Source of the DNA: Pseudaminobacter sp040049255
Lineage (GTDB): Bacteria; Pseudomonadota; Alphaproteobacteria; Rhizobiales; Rhizobiaceae
NCBI RefSeq assembly: GCF_040049255.1
Contig: NZ_JBDZDR010000001.1
Coordinates: 124,001 to 188,000 of the forward strand
DNA: 64,000 bases
Direction of reading: 5' to 3'
The translations under genes were made by a program, and so were the position numbers. The notes beneath the pieces are model-generated. The model was not told where the DNA came from and did not search any database. It worked only from the letters and a program-made list of their open reading frames with translations. Shown one piece after another: positions 33,315 through 42,173 of this stretch. Positions within the stretch are counted from its first letter, which is position 1. Each line of letters begins with the position of its first letter.

Positions 33315-34631
33315 ATGAGGTTGGAATTGGGACTGGAGCCTGCATTCGCGCAAGACATGACGACCTGGCCTCCGGCCGGGTTTCAGGCGCTGCCTCACGG
33401 CTCGGGCGAGCCCGGCTTCATTCTCCCCTGGGGTGCGGTGAGGCCGGGCAGCCGCGAAATTCCGGAAAAGCGATACGAATTGATCGGGGACTCTGCGCTC
33501 GACAGCAGTCCCACGGAGCCGCTCGACATTGCCCGCACAGGACCAAAAGCGCGGCGAAGCAGATGGTCCGGCGCAACGATCGTAGCGTCGGTCGCCTTCC
33601 ACGCAGCAGTGGCGCTGTGTTTCGTGGCCATCAAAGAAAATGGCGTTCTGATCGCCGGCGCTGACGATGCCGGAATTGCCATGTTCGGCAACGCGGCCGA
33701 AAACCTGCAGGCAGCGGGCGACAGCGCCGACGATGGCATGCCCGTGACGAATGTCACGCTGGTGACGGTGTCCGACCCCAGCCCAGAGCGAAAGGCGGAA
33801 ACGCAGGCTGTGGCCGAGGCCCCTCCACCCCGGCCGGCGGACGCGACGGCAGTGGAGACGGCGGTCAACGAGATGCCGGCGCCAATCGAAAAGGCGACGG
33901 AGCAGCCGAAACCACAAACGGCCGAGCCCGACATTTCCAGAGCTGCGGCAGAAGAAACACTGCCTGCAGAGCCTGCGCCGCCGATCCTCGCTGCGGAGGC
34001 CAAGCCGGTGGAACAGGCGGAGGTGCTACAGCTATCGGCTGTCACCCCGCTCGAACCCGCCGAAAAGCCAGAAGAGGTTAACCCCTTGCCGGAGCCCAAG
34101 CCTGAGCCGCGGGCAAGACCGGCCGAGGCGAAGAAGGCTGAGCCGCAAAAGGCGGCCGCGGCTGGTCCCCAAAAGCGCGCCGAGAAGCCCGCGGAAAAAC
34201 CCGCGCCTGCGAAGTCGCAACGGAGTTCGGGCTCCGGTGGCAACGCCGCCCTTGATGCGCGGCGAGGCAAGGTGGACGGCCAGAAGAACGGCAGCGACGG
34301 AATTGCCAGCAAGGGCGGCACCAGCGGCGTGGGCAACGCGGCCGTCTCGAATTATCCCGGCAAGATCGTTGCCAAGTTGCGCCGAGCGCTTCGCTATCCC
34401 GCCCAAGCACGGCTACAGGGCGTGCACGGCGAAACCAGGGTCAGCTTCGTCGTGGCCGCCGACGGCAGTGTCAGTTCGATTCGCATGGTTGGCAGTTCCG
34501 GTTCGGCCGCGCTCGACGAAGCCGCGCTGGATGCAGTGCGGCGCGCTGCCCCCTTCCCGCCCATTCCTGACGCGGCCGAGCGATCGAGCTGGAACTTCAC
34601 CGTACCGCTCGCCTTCAACCGCACCAGGTGA
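33315..34631 (+). CDS. tonB: Energy transducer TonB
   Basis: 438 residues. It couples the proton-motive force to HmuR. One membrane span (ATIVASVAFHAAVALCFVAI, about residues 87-106) is followed by a very long Pro/Glu/Lys/Ala-rich periplasmic linker (about 140-320) and a TonB C-terminal domain (YPGKIVAKLRRALRYPAQARLQG, VSFVVAADGSVSSIRMVGSSG). The roughly 85 residues before the span are unusual; classic TonB starts with the span. No exbB or exbD is in the window. ATG 33315 is chosen, and ATG 33357 is possible. Confidence 0.92.
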   Translation: MRLELGLEPAFAQDMTTWPPAGFQALPHGSGEPGFILPWGAVRPGSREIPEKRYELIGDSALDSSPTEPLDIARTGPKARRSRWSGATIVASVAFHAAVALCFVAIKENGVLIAGADDAGIAMFGNAAENLQAAGDSADDGMPVTNVTLVTVSDPSPERKAETQAVAEAPPPRPADATAVETAVNEMPAPIEKATEQPKPQTAEPDISRAAAEETLPAEPAPPILAAEAKPVEQAEVLQLSAVTPLEPAEKPEEVNPLPEPKPEPRARPAEAKKAEPQKAAAAGPQKRAEKPAEKPAPAKSQRSSGSGGNAALDARRGKVDGQKNGSDGIASKGGTSGVGNAAVSNYPGKIVAKLRRALRYPAQARLQGVHGETRVSFVVAADGSVSSIRMVGSSGSAALDEAALDAVRRAAPFPPIPDAAERSSWNFTVPLAFNRTR

Positions 34632-34678
34632 GCCAACTTCCACGACCTGAACTCAGGCCAGTTTGAAAGGATAGATGC

Positions 34679-34993
34679 ATGTACATCGCCATGAACCGCT
34701 TCAAGGTGCAGAAGGGCTCGGAGGAGACCTTTGAAGACCTCTGGAGGAACCGCGACTCGAAGCTTTCGGAAATGAAAGGCTTTCGCGAATTCCAGCTCCT
34801 GCGCGGCCCCGTCAACGAGGCGGAAGGCTACACGCTGTTCGCCTCGCACGCGGTCTGGGATAGCCAGGAAGACTTCATTGCCTGGACCAAGTCGGAGAAT
34901 TTTCGTTCCGCACACAAAAATGCCGGCTCGAACAAGGCGCTCTACGTCGGCAACCCTCAGTTCGAGGGCTTTACCGTCGTCGAAGGCGCATAG
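34679..34993 (+). CDS. IsdG-type haem oxygenase (HmuQ/HmuD-like; antibiotic-monooxygenase fold)
   Basis: 104 residues of the dimeric ferredoxin-like ABM fold. The haem-degrading Asn-Trp-His triad is complete by position: N6, W69 and H79, the same 10-residue W-H spacing as IsdG, within DFIAWTKSENFRSAHK. Located just after tonB in the haem locus. It probably opens the haem ring to release iron, as HmuQ and HmuD do in Bradyrhizobium. ATG 34679 has AAGGA upstream. Confidence 0.87.
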   Translation: MYIAMNRFKVQKGSEETFEDLWRNRDSKLSEMKGFREFQLLRGPVNEAEGYTLFASHAVWDSQEDFIAWTKSENFRSAHKNAGSNKALYVGNPQFEGFTVVEGA

Positions 34994-35051
34994 GATCTAA
35001 CCGGCGAACGGGCCGAAACCGTCATGGCTTCGGCCTCAGGAGCCGAAGTCG

Positions 35052-35954
35052 CTAGCCTCGCCGGGCCACAAATATCCCGGCGAGCACGATGACACCTCCA
35101 AGCGCCTGGGCCGCACCCAACGGCTCTGCCAGGAGTGCCCAGGCAAGGATGGCCGCCACGACCGGCTGCACCAGCAATGTCAGCGACGAAAAGGCGGGCG
35201 GCAACCACGCCAGCGCATAGATGATCAGCCCCTGCCCGCTGGCATGGGTGATCCAGGCCAGACCGAGCAGCATCGCAAAGCCGAACAGGGTGACGGGGAA
35301 GAAGCCTGTCTCGAAGATGAGCGCTGCCGGCAGCATGCACAGGCCCGCCGAAAAGGTGGTCCATAGCATCGTGGTCAGCGTGGAAAACTTGCTGCGCAGG
35401 CGCCCCAAGGAAATCAGGTAGCCTGCATAAAACACCGACGCCACTACTGCCATCGCGTCGCCGGCAAGCTTGCCGCCGCCCACGGCGCCCAGCCCGCCCT
35501 GCAGGATCGTGACCCCGATCAGCGACAGGGTAAGCCCTGCGAGGAAGACCCGCGTGATCCGGGTTCGAAAAAACAGCCAACTGGCCAGGGTGACAAAGAT
35601 GGGCGCCATATTGGCCAGCAGCGTTGCGTTGGCCACGGAGGTCATGTGCAGCGAAATGTGCCAGGCCGCCAGGTCGCCGGCCAGCATCACGCCCGGCACC
35701 ATCAAGGCGAGAACTTCAGCAAGGCTGCTCGGCTTCGCCTCACCTTCGGAGCGGCCCGATGTGGCCGCCGACCAGGCCATCAGCGGCAGCATGGCAAGCG
35801 CGACGCGCCAGAAGGCGGTCGACAAAGGGCCAAGCTCGGACAGGCGCACGAAGATGGGCGAGCAACCGATGGTGATGCCGCCGACGATAAGGGCAGTCAG
35901 CGCGAAGCTCTGCGACGTGGTCGTCGCGCTGCCCATACTCGCGGTACTTTTCAT
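35052..35954 (-). CDS. EamA/DMT family exporter
   Basis: 300 residues, about ten membrane spans in two EamA repeats: GGITIGCSPIFVRLSELGPLS in the first and LAWITHASGQGLIIYALAWLPPAFSSL in the second. The family exports metabolites such as amino acids. Start ATG 35954; the reading frame continues upstream but without membrane segments. No adjacent metabolic genes hint at its substrate. Confidence 0.87.
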   Translation of the reverse strand: MKSTASMGSATTTSQSFALTALIVGGITIGCSPIFVRLSELGPLSTAFWRVALAMLPLMAWSAATSGRSEGEAKPSSLAEVLALMVPGVMLAGDLAAWHISLHMTSVANATLLANMAPIFVTLASWLFFRTRITRVFLAGLTLSLIGVTILQGGLGAVGGGKLAGDAMAVVASVFYAGYLISLGRLRSKFSTLTTMLWTTFSAGLCMLPAALIFETGFFPVTLFGFAMLLGLAWITHASGQGLIIYALAWLPPAFSSLTLLVQPVVAAILAWALLAEPLGAAQALGGVIVLAGIFVARRG

Positions 35955-36067
35955 AACAACTCTCAGGGCCCGATGGTGGGCGGGCCTTTCATAATGCCGC
36001 CTGGCCGAGGCGTCACGGCCAGAAGCGGGCAAAGCGGGGGGCCAGTCCCGGCCTCCTATCAAACGAA

Positions 36068-36093
36068 GAAGACGCCGCTTTTGCGACGTCTTC
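36068..36093 (-). terminator. Possible terminator after the Fae-like gene
   Basis: Eleven-pair stem with one mismatch (36068-36078 with 36083-36093) and a TTTT loop, 47 bases after the Fae-like stop on the minus strand. The strongest T run (seven) lies on the upstream side for the minus strand, so polarity is uncertain. Confidence 0.4.
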
Positions 36094-36139
36094 AAAAAAA
36101 GGCCTCTCTCCTCGCAGAGCGAGGGCGAAGATCGACGGC

Positions 36140-36679
36140 TCAGTAGTCGATCACGTCTTCCAGCGCGTAGTGCTTGACCGTCTTGCGGTTGGCGATCAGC
36201 TCGTCCACCGTCGGGCTGCCGGTCATGGCGCGCGAAATCGCCAGCTTGGTCGCCTCGTAGTTGGTGCGATAGAGATCCTTCTTGTCGAGGTTCTCGTCTT
36301 CGGCGCAGCGCGGGTCGAGCCAGATCATGATGATCATGCACAGCTCGTCGGCCTGGTCCTTGGGCAGGATGCCCTCGGCAAGGCAGTCGACGATTGCGTC
36401 GCCGGTCGCCGCCTGCACGACGCCGCCGAGCAGCTCGGCATAAGCCATGTTCTTGATCGTGACCTTCGTGGTCATCATCGCGGCCGGGCGCACGAGCTGG
36501 TTCAGGTCGCGCACCACGAACATGCGCGTGTGACCCTTCACCTGCCCCATCATCGACGCGAATGCCTGCCCCACGGGACCCCGGACCGAGCCGATCAGAA
36601 CCTCAGGCATGGCATCGGTGGCCTGCCCTTCCGCGGCCAGAACCGTTGCCTCGCCTGTGCGAAACCAGATATCAGTCAT
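36140..36679 (-). CDS. Formaldehyde-activating enzyme (Fae) family protein, catalytic His replaced
   Basis: 179 residues aligned by eye with Fae, which condenses formaldehyde with tetrahydromethanopterin. Shared blocks: PVGQAFASMMGQVKGHTRMFVV, KVTIKNMAYAELLGG, GDAIVDCLAEGILPKDQAD and TNYEATKLAISRAMTG, the last very close to Fae. At the conserved VAHIDLIIG position the sequence reads DAMPEVLIG, so the catalytic histidine becomes methionine. The lysine and threonine of KVT remain. Classical Fae activity is therefore doubtful; a related cofactor or regulatory role is possible. No methanopterin genes are in the window. Confidence 0.78.
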   Translation of the reverse strand: MTDIWFRTGEATVLAAEGQATDAMPEVLIGSVRGPVGQAFASMMGQVKGHTRMFVVRDLNQLVRPAAMMTTKVTIKNMAYAELLGGVVQAATGDAIVDCLAEGILPKDQADELCMIIMIWLDPRCAEDENLDKKDLYRTNYEATKLAISRAMTGSPTVDELIANRKTVKHYALEDVIDY

Positions 36680-36762
36680 GCTTTATCCTTTCCTCACTTC
36701 CGGCCGGAACTTAACGGGGCCGGTGTGCATGGTCCAGCTGTCAAAACGACCTGCTGTGCCGG

Positions 36763-37815
36763 TTACGGGCAGGGATTGCCGACACGCTGGTGAATATCGT
36801 CGACGGCCTTCTGCATTTCCTCGGTCCAGGTTACCCCGGCCGAATCAAGCGCCATCTCCAGCTGGGCCAGCGATGTCGCGCCGATGATGTTTGAAGTGAC
36901 GAACCAGCGGCTGCTGACATAGGCGTTGGCAAAGAGCGCGGGCTCCGTGCCAAAGCTGCGCGCAAGCTCGTTGTAGGCAAGCAGCGCTTCGGCCGCGTGA
37001 GGCGTCTCGTAGCGCTGGCCGCGGTTGAACAGGGTGCTGCGAGCGCCCTCCGGCCGGGCACCGTGGTCATACTTTCCGGTCAGGTAGCCCTGCGCCAGCG
37101 GCGAATAGGCAAGCAGGCTCACGTCCTCGCGCTCGCACACCTCGGCGAGGTTCACCTCGAAGGTGCGGTTGACGAGGTTGTAGGCGTTCTGGAGCGAGGC
37201 CACCCGCGGTCCGACACCCCGATCGCTCTCGGCAATGAAGCGCATCACCCCCCAGGAGCTTTCGTTGGAGAGGCCGAAATGCCGGATCTTGCCCGCCTTC
37301 ACCAACTCGTCGAAGACGGCGAGCGTCTCGGCGATCGGCGTCTCGTCGGCCAGCCGCTCGGCCGGCGCCGCACCTACACGCGTCGGGTTGGCGCCCCAGG
37401 TGATGGGCCGCTCGGGGAAGTGGATCTGGTAGATATCGATATAATCGGTCTGAAGCCGGCGCAGCGACTTGTCAATGGCGTCGAAAATATCCGCGCGCAC
37501 CAGCTTCGACGGACGCCCGCCGCGATACCAGTCGCTGTTCGTGCGACCGATGACCTTGGAGGCAAGCACCACGCGGTCGCGGTTGCCGCGGGCCTTCATC
37601 CAATTGCCGATACAGGTTTCGGTGCGGCCTTGCGTCTCCGCCTTAGGCGGTATGGGATACATCTCCGCCGTGTCGAGGAAATTGACGCCGCGCGAGAAGG
37701 CCAGGTCCATCTGGGCATGGCCTTCGGCCTCGGTGTTCTGCTGCCCCCATGTCATCGTGCCGAGGCAGATTTGCGAGACGTAAAGGTCGGTGCGGCCGAT
37801 GCGGCGCTTCTTCAT
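36763..37815 (-). CDS. Aldo/keto reductase
   Basis: 350 residues, NADPH-dependent TIM barrel. The first strand and loop are KRRIGRTDLYVSQICLGTMTWG; the catalytic tetrad appears as FLDTAEMYP (Asp, Tyr), LASKVIG (Lys) and YIDIYQIHFPER (His). Cofactor binding residues lie in PLAQGYLTGKY. It resembles the YajO/Tas branch. ATG 37815 has a GGAGA site. Next to the Fae-like gene on the same strand, with 83 bases between, but a functional link is unproven. Confidence 0.92.
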   Translation of the reverse strand: MKKRRIGRTDLYVSQICLGTMTWGQQNTEAEGHAQMDLAFSRGVNFLDTAEMYPIPPKAETQGRTETCIGNWMKARGNRDRVVLASKVIGRTNSDWYRGGRPSKLVRADIFDAIDKSLRRLQTDYIDIYQIHFPERPITWGANPTRVGAAPAERLADETPIAETLAVFDELVKAGKIRHFGLSNESSWGVMRFIAESDRGVGPRVASLQNAYNLVNRTFEVNLAEVCEREDVSLLAYSPLAQGYLTGKYDHGARPEGARSTLFNRGQRYETPHAAEALLAYNELARSFGTEPALFANAYVSSRWFVTSNIIGATSLAQLEMALDSAGVTWTEEMQKAVDDIHQRVGNPCP

Positions 37816-37907
37816 GAAAAATCTCCGACTGGAACGTGGCGCAGACGCGCCGAGAACGAATTGCTGCATAGCCCATGATCGCCCGGTGCTCCAGATGCGG
37901 AGCGGGA

Positions 37908-38480
37908 TCAGCGCTTGGGCGGCTTGGCGGCGCGGCGCTTGGCGTCGTCGATCAGCATGTTCGCCACCTGCATGCGCACCATGGCGCGTTGGCGCAGGTG
38001 CGGCGCAACCCGGTCGGGATGGTTGTGGAAGGCAAAAGTTCGCCGCAACCGGCTGAAGTCCGCACTCACCTTTGCGGTGGCGAGATCCAGTTCACGTGCG
38101 ATGGCCTCAGGATCGACGGAGGGCAACTCTTCCTCCGGCTCGGCGCGCTCTGCTGCCAGGGCGTCGAGGCTGGCGAGCAAAGCCGCGAAGCCGGCCTCGA
38201 AGTTCTCGCTGGCCTCGCGGTATTCCGCGGCAGCGACGTCGTTCGTTACCTTGATTCGGCCAGAATGAAGTTCGTCGGCGACAGCGAGATAATCGAAGGG
38301 AATTGAGGGCTTGGACGCCGATTCTTCAATCAGCGGCTGCGCAACGAAGAGATCGTCGAGCAGCGAAGCGAAATCGCGATCGGTGTTGGTCCCCAAGACA
38401 GCCTCCTGCGCCGTCCGGCTCGCGGCGGACAACTGCCGGGACACTAGTCGCCGCTCGTTAAAAATCACTTGGTGATGCAC
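37908..38480 (-). CDS. J-domain-like protein with C-terminal HPD
   Basis: 190 residues. The N-terminal and middle parts are unrecognised and acidic. The C terminus matches a truncated J domain: LRRTFAFHNHPDRVAPHLRQ then RMQVANMLIDDAKRRA, with the HPD tripeptide at about residue 153-155 between helices II and III. Helix IV is short. HPD-containing proteins stimulate Hsp70 (DnaK). No second chaperone domain is present. The start (GTG 38480) is uncertain. Conserved across rhizobia by memory, but the specific role is unknown. Confidence 0.65.
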   Translation of the reverse strand: MHHQVIFNERRLVSRQLSAASRTAQEAVLGTNTDRDFASLLDDLFVAQPLIEESASKPSIPFDYLAVADELHSGRIKVTNDVAAAEYREASENFEAGFAALLASLDALAAERAEPEEELPSVDPEAIARELDLATAKVSADFSRLRRTFAFHNHPDRVAPHLRQRAMVRMQVANMLIDDAKRRAAKPPKR

Positions 38481-38591
38481 CAGGAAATTTCGCGGCTGAA
38501 TGATCCGGGGGTGCGATTTTGCCGAGACACCGACACGTCACGACACTGCCGCAATCGGCTGAAGATACTTAGGAAAGAGGATCCGCGCGCA

Positions 38592-39638
38592 ATGATTCGA
38601 CTGCTGCTTGCAGCCACCGCCTCTATCGCGATCTGCACCGCCGCGCTGGCCGCCGAGCCAGCGTATCTGGATGACCGGTCCGACCCGGGCGCCCTCGTGC
38701 GCTCGTTCTACAATGCCTTGAACCGGCACGAATATACTCGCGCCTGGAGCTATTTCGGAAATGCAAAGCCCACCGAGGACTTTCAGCAGTTCGTCGATGG
38801 CTTCAGCGACACCGAGGAAGTGCAAGTTGCAATTGGCGAACCGGGCTCCGAAGGGGCGGCGGGCAGCACCTACTACTATATCCCCGTTGCCGTCCTCGCC
38901 CGCGACAAGAAGGGCGGCGAGACGGTCTTTGCCGGATGCTACACCGCTCGCCTCGCCGACCCTCAGATCCAGGCCGAGCCGCCCTTCATGGGGCTGCACA
39001 TCGAAAAGGGTGACCTGAAACCGAGCGACAAGCCGTTCGAGAACTCGCTTCCTGAAAGCTGCAGCGAAGGCCCTGCCCCCGCGCCCAGGGATGCAGTGCT
39101 CGAACAGGCCAAGGCAGCCTTTTCGGCCACCCATGCAAGCCAGTGCACCACGCTGGCGCCGGGCCAACCGGGCGACGCCACAAAGCCCGAAGACTACACG
39201 ATTACCTTTCATGACGGGCAGGATGGCAAGGCCGGACCGGAGCGAAAGGCTCGCCTGATCCGCTTCCTATGCAGCACCGGCGCCTACAACGAGGTGCATG
39301 TCTACTATCTGGCCGACGATGCACGGGGCCTTCGCGAGTTGCACTTCGCAACTCCCGAATACGAAATTCACCGCGAAAACAATGACGCGGAGGGCAAGGT
39401 TGAGGCGATCAACATCATTGGCTTTCGCGACGAGAATGCACTGAGCAACTCGTCTTATGACGAGCAGGCTCACACCATTACCTCCCACGGCAAGTGGCGC
39501 GCCAAGGGCGATGTATCGTCAAGCGGCATCTGGCTGTTTCGCAAAGGCGACTTCAGCCTGGTGCAGTATGACGTCGACGCTTCCTATGATGGCGTGATCA
39601 ATCCCGAGACCATACTGGACTACAATTCGGCACCGTAG
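38592..39638 (+). CDS. Secreted DUF1176-like protein
   Basis: 348 residues. Signal peptide MIRLLLAATASIAICTAALAA. A domain with the phrase LVRSFYNALNRHEYTRAWSYF near residue 35 recalls the SnoaL-like fold. The C-terminal half (EIHRENNDAEG, NSSYDEQAHTITSHGKWRAKGD, SSGIWLFRKGDFSLVQYDVD) resembles DUF1176. The function is unknown. ATG 38592 has an AGAGGA site. The gene is convergent with a hydrolase gene. Confidence 0.7.
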   Translation: MIRLLLAATASIAICTAALAAEPAYLDDRSDPGALVRSFYNALNRHEYTRAWSYFGNAKPTEDFQQFVDGFSDTEEVQVAIGEPGSEGAAGSTYYYIPVAVLARDKKGGETVFAGCYTARLADPQIQAEPPFMGLHIEKGDLKPSDKPFENSLPESCSEGPAPAPRDAVLEQAKAAFSATHASQCTTLAPGQPGDATKPEDYTITFHDGQDGKAGPERKARLIRFLCSTGAYNEVHVYYLADDARGLRELHFATPEYEIHRENNDAEGKVEAINIIGFRDENALSNSSYDEQAHTITSHGKWRAKGDVSSSGIWLFRKGDFSLVQYDVDASYDGVINPETILDYNSAP

Positions 39639-39650
39639 GCGGTCGCGGGC

Positions 39651-40547
39651 TCAGCTTCTCAGCGAGAGCATCCAGTTCAGCGCCGCGCGCCAGTCGATCA
39701 TTCGGATGGGCGTGCCATGAGTGCCTGTTTCAAAGCGGACGAAGCGGGCGGGATAACCCGGTGATTTGGCCAATATGGAACGGAAAAAGGCTTCCTGGTT
39801 TGCGATAGGGAACACCTTGTCGCGACTGCCCTGTCCGAAAAACACCGGGACCTTGCGCTTGTACGCCGGACTGGAAAGAAACCCCTCGTACCACAGCGAG
39901 CCGAGCAGCATCAGACCCGACAGGCGCGGCGCAATGGTCTTGTCTCCGGCAAGCTTCCAGCACAAGACCCCGCCCATCGAGCCGCAAGCGACGAAGATCG
40001 GCGCGCCGGGCGAGCGTTCGGAATAGTGAGTGATGAGAGCGGCAATTTCCGCGGCTCCCTTGTCGCCGAAATCGGAGAAGTCGGGCGAGAGATAAAGGCC
40101 GCCATTTTCGGCCATCAGGTTCTTCACCCGGTTGAAATTTCCGCCGAAGGTGAAATCGTCCACCCCTTGCTTGCGGCTGCCGCCCTGCCCGTGCAGATAG
40201 AGAACGATGAGCTTCGCGCCGCGCTGGGTGCCCACCGCGAAGTGGCGGATGTCTCCGGCAGCAGTCTTCAGCACCAAGTCGTTCTGCACGCTGCGCACCC
40301 CGGTCGACACATATTTGCGGTGCGCGCGCCTTTGAGGAACTTCATCGCGCCTGTTGATGTCGCGCATCTCGCGATAATCCACCACCGTGTGGGCACCGCC
40401 CTCGCCCGTGGACAGGACACCCGGATAGGCGAATAGATCGTCCTTGAAGGGAGCGAGCGTCAGAGTCTCTGACCGCGCAGAACAGGGCAGAACGATACTC
40501 ATGAGGGACGCTGCCGCAGCGCAGCGCAGTCCTGTCGAAAACGTCAT
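39651..40547 (-). CDS. Secreted alpha/beta hydrolase
   Basis: 298 residues. The N terminus has a signal-peptide shape (about 1-26, ending in SARSE). The fold features are LIVLYLHGQGGSRKQG, then PIFVACGSMGGVLCW, where the nucleophile elbow reads C-G-S-M-G rather than G-x-S-x-G, and FFGQGSRDKVFP for the acid. The catalytic His is probably in FETGTHGTPIRM. The substrate is unknown. It stands 13 bases upstream of the MoCo maturation cluster on the same strand, but beyond that cluster's last gene. Confidence 0.8.
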   Translation of the reverse strand: MTFSTGLRCAAAASLMSIVLPCSARSETLTLAPFKDDLFAYPGVLSTGEGGAHTVVDYREMRDINRRDEVPQRRAHRKYVSTGVRSVQNDLVLKTAAGDIRHFAVGTQRGAKLIVLYLHGQGGSRKQGVDDFTFGGNFNRVKNLMAENGGLYLSPDFSDFGDKGAAEIAALITHYSERSPGAPIFVACGSMGGVLCWKLAGDKTIAPRLSGLMLLGSLWYEGFLSSPAYKRKVPVFFGQGSRDKVFPIANQEAFFRSILAKSPGYPARFVRFETGTHGTPIRMIDWRAALNWMLSLRS

Positions 40548-40559
40548 GCGTGCCCCCGA

Positions 40560-42173
40560 TTAGTTGCCCTGCAACACTCCGCCCGCATCTTCCATTGCGT
40601 CACGTGTGTCGACGTCCAGCGCAGCCCCTGCCCCGATCTCCACGTCCACGGCATCCGCCCCTTCAGCCTCTACGATATGCCGCGCGCCGGTATCGCCTTG
40701 CAAGGCCGCGACCGCAGGAAACAGCGAGCGCGGCAGCAGCACCGGGTTGCCGCGCCTTCCCTCGTGGGTCGCGCGCACGATGGGGCGTCCACCGGCAGAC
40801 TTGAAAGCCTCGATCATGCGATCGAGGTCGGCCGTGGTGACCCCGGGCATGTCGCCCAGCACGATCAGCGCGCCGGCAACATCGGCCGGCAGCGCCGCAA
40901 TTCCAGCCTTGAGCGAGGAGGCAAGCCCAGTGACAAAGTCCGGGTTGCGGACAAACTTCACGTCCATCCCGTCCAGCACGGTTTCGATCCGTTCTGCCTG
41001 GTGGCCGGTCACGACGACCGTGCCGGCCGCATGGCTTGCTGCCGCACGTTCGGCGATGCGGCGAATCAGCGGCTGGTCGCCGAACATCGCCATCAGCTTG
41101 TTGGGGCCACCCATACGGCTGGAACGGCCGGCGGCGAGCAGCACGATCCCCACGCGCACCGGCAGGGGCTTTTCGCGCGCCTCGCGCGGCTGCGGCCGGG
41201 TGGGGATTTCCATCAGCAGGCCGCCGACACCCATGCCGGCAATGTCCATGGCGGAAACCGGCAGGCCGGCAATCACGCGGTCCAGCACCCAGTCGAAGCC
41301 GTTTTCCTTCGGGCTGCGGGCGCAGCCCGGCGCACCGATCACAGGCTTGCCGCCGATCTCGCCGATCACCAGCAGATTGCCCGGGTCGACCGGCATGCCG
41401 GCGCGGATGACCCGCCCGCCCGCCTTGGCAATTGCCGCCGGGATGACATCCTCGAAGTCACACATGGCGGAAGCGCCGAACACCACCACCATGTCGTTGT
41501 CGCGCACCAGGGCTTCGACCGCCTCGGACACCGGCTCCGCGCTGTGCGGCGTGCGGCGCTCCTCGGTGATCCGGCTTTGAGAGCGCGCGAAGCGCTCGAC
41601 CGTGATCGCGGTCGTCTTGTCCAGCACGCTCTGCTTGATTCCCGGCAGAACAGACTGCACCACGCCCACGCGCAGAGCGCGGAACGGGTGCACCGCAAAA
41701 GCCTCACGCCCGGCGCACAGCGCCACCACCTTGTCCACCAGTTCGCCGGCCACGGCAAAGGGGATGATCTTGACGGTGGCGACCATCTGCCCCTTCTGCA
41801 CTTCGGCATACTCGGCAACGGTGGCCAGCGTGATCGCGGGACCAACGGCGTTGATTGCATCGATCAGCGCCTTGTCGACGGTGAACACGCCCGCGGCTTG
41901 GGCATAGAGATTGACGCGGCCGGTGGCTGCCGGCTTGACCTCAACATTGCGCGTTGAAAGCGCCTGCGCGATCCGCTCGGCGGCGCCGTCTTCACACAGG
42001 TCGCCCGGATCGAGCCTTGCGACGACCAGTTCGTCGACGCCGGCGTTCTTGAGGAACGCGATATCGTCTGCGCTCAAACTGTGGGCCTTGCGGAAGCGCC
42101 GTTCGCCCGCGGTCAGCGAATGCGCCAAGATCGCGCCTTCTGCCTGATCGATGGAGACCGTGCCGAACTTCAC
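40560..42173 (-). CDS. MoeA-like molybdopterin-binding and MobA-like NTP-transferase fusion
   Basis: 537 residues. The N-terminal part (about 1-340) is a MoCF/MoeA-like molybdopterin-binding domain (VSIDQAEGAILAHSL, later VVVFGASAMCDFEDVIPAAIAKAGG). The C-terminal part (about 345-537) is a MobA/MocA-like nucleotidyltransferase with LLAAGRSSRMGGPNKLM. Such fusions are thought to make molybdopterin cytosine dinucleotide, the cofactor of Cox-type enzymes. GTG start 42173 overlaps the upstream TGA as GTGA. Last gene of the maturation operon. Confidence 0.85.
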   Translation of the reverse strand: MKFGTVSIDQAEGAILAHSLTAGERRFRKAHSLSADDIAFLKNAGVDELVVARLDPGDLCEDGAAERIAQALSTRNVEVKPAATGRVNLYAQAAGVFTVDKALIDAINAVGPAITLATVAEYAEVQKGQMVATVKIIPFAVAGELVDKVVALCAGREAFAVHPFRALRVGVVQSVLPGIKQSVLDKTTAITVERFARSQSRITEERRTPHSAEPVSEAVEALVRDNDMVVVFGASAMCDFEDVIPAAIAKAGGRVIRAGMPVDPGNLLVIGEIGGKPVIGAPGCARSPKENGFDWVLDRVIAGLPVSAMDIAGMGVGGLLMEIPTRPQPREAREKPLPVRVGIVLLAAGRSSRMGGPNKLMAMFGDQPLIRRIAERAAASHAAGTVVVTGHQAERIETVLDGMDVKFVRNPDFVTGLASSLKAGIAALPADVAGALIVLGDMPGVTTADLDRMIEAFKSAGGRPIVRATHEGRRGNPVLLPRSLFPAVAALQGDTGARHIVEAEGADAVDVEIGAGAALDVDTRDAMEDAGGVLQGN

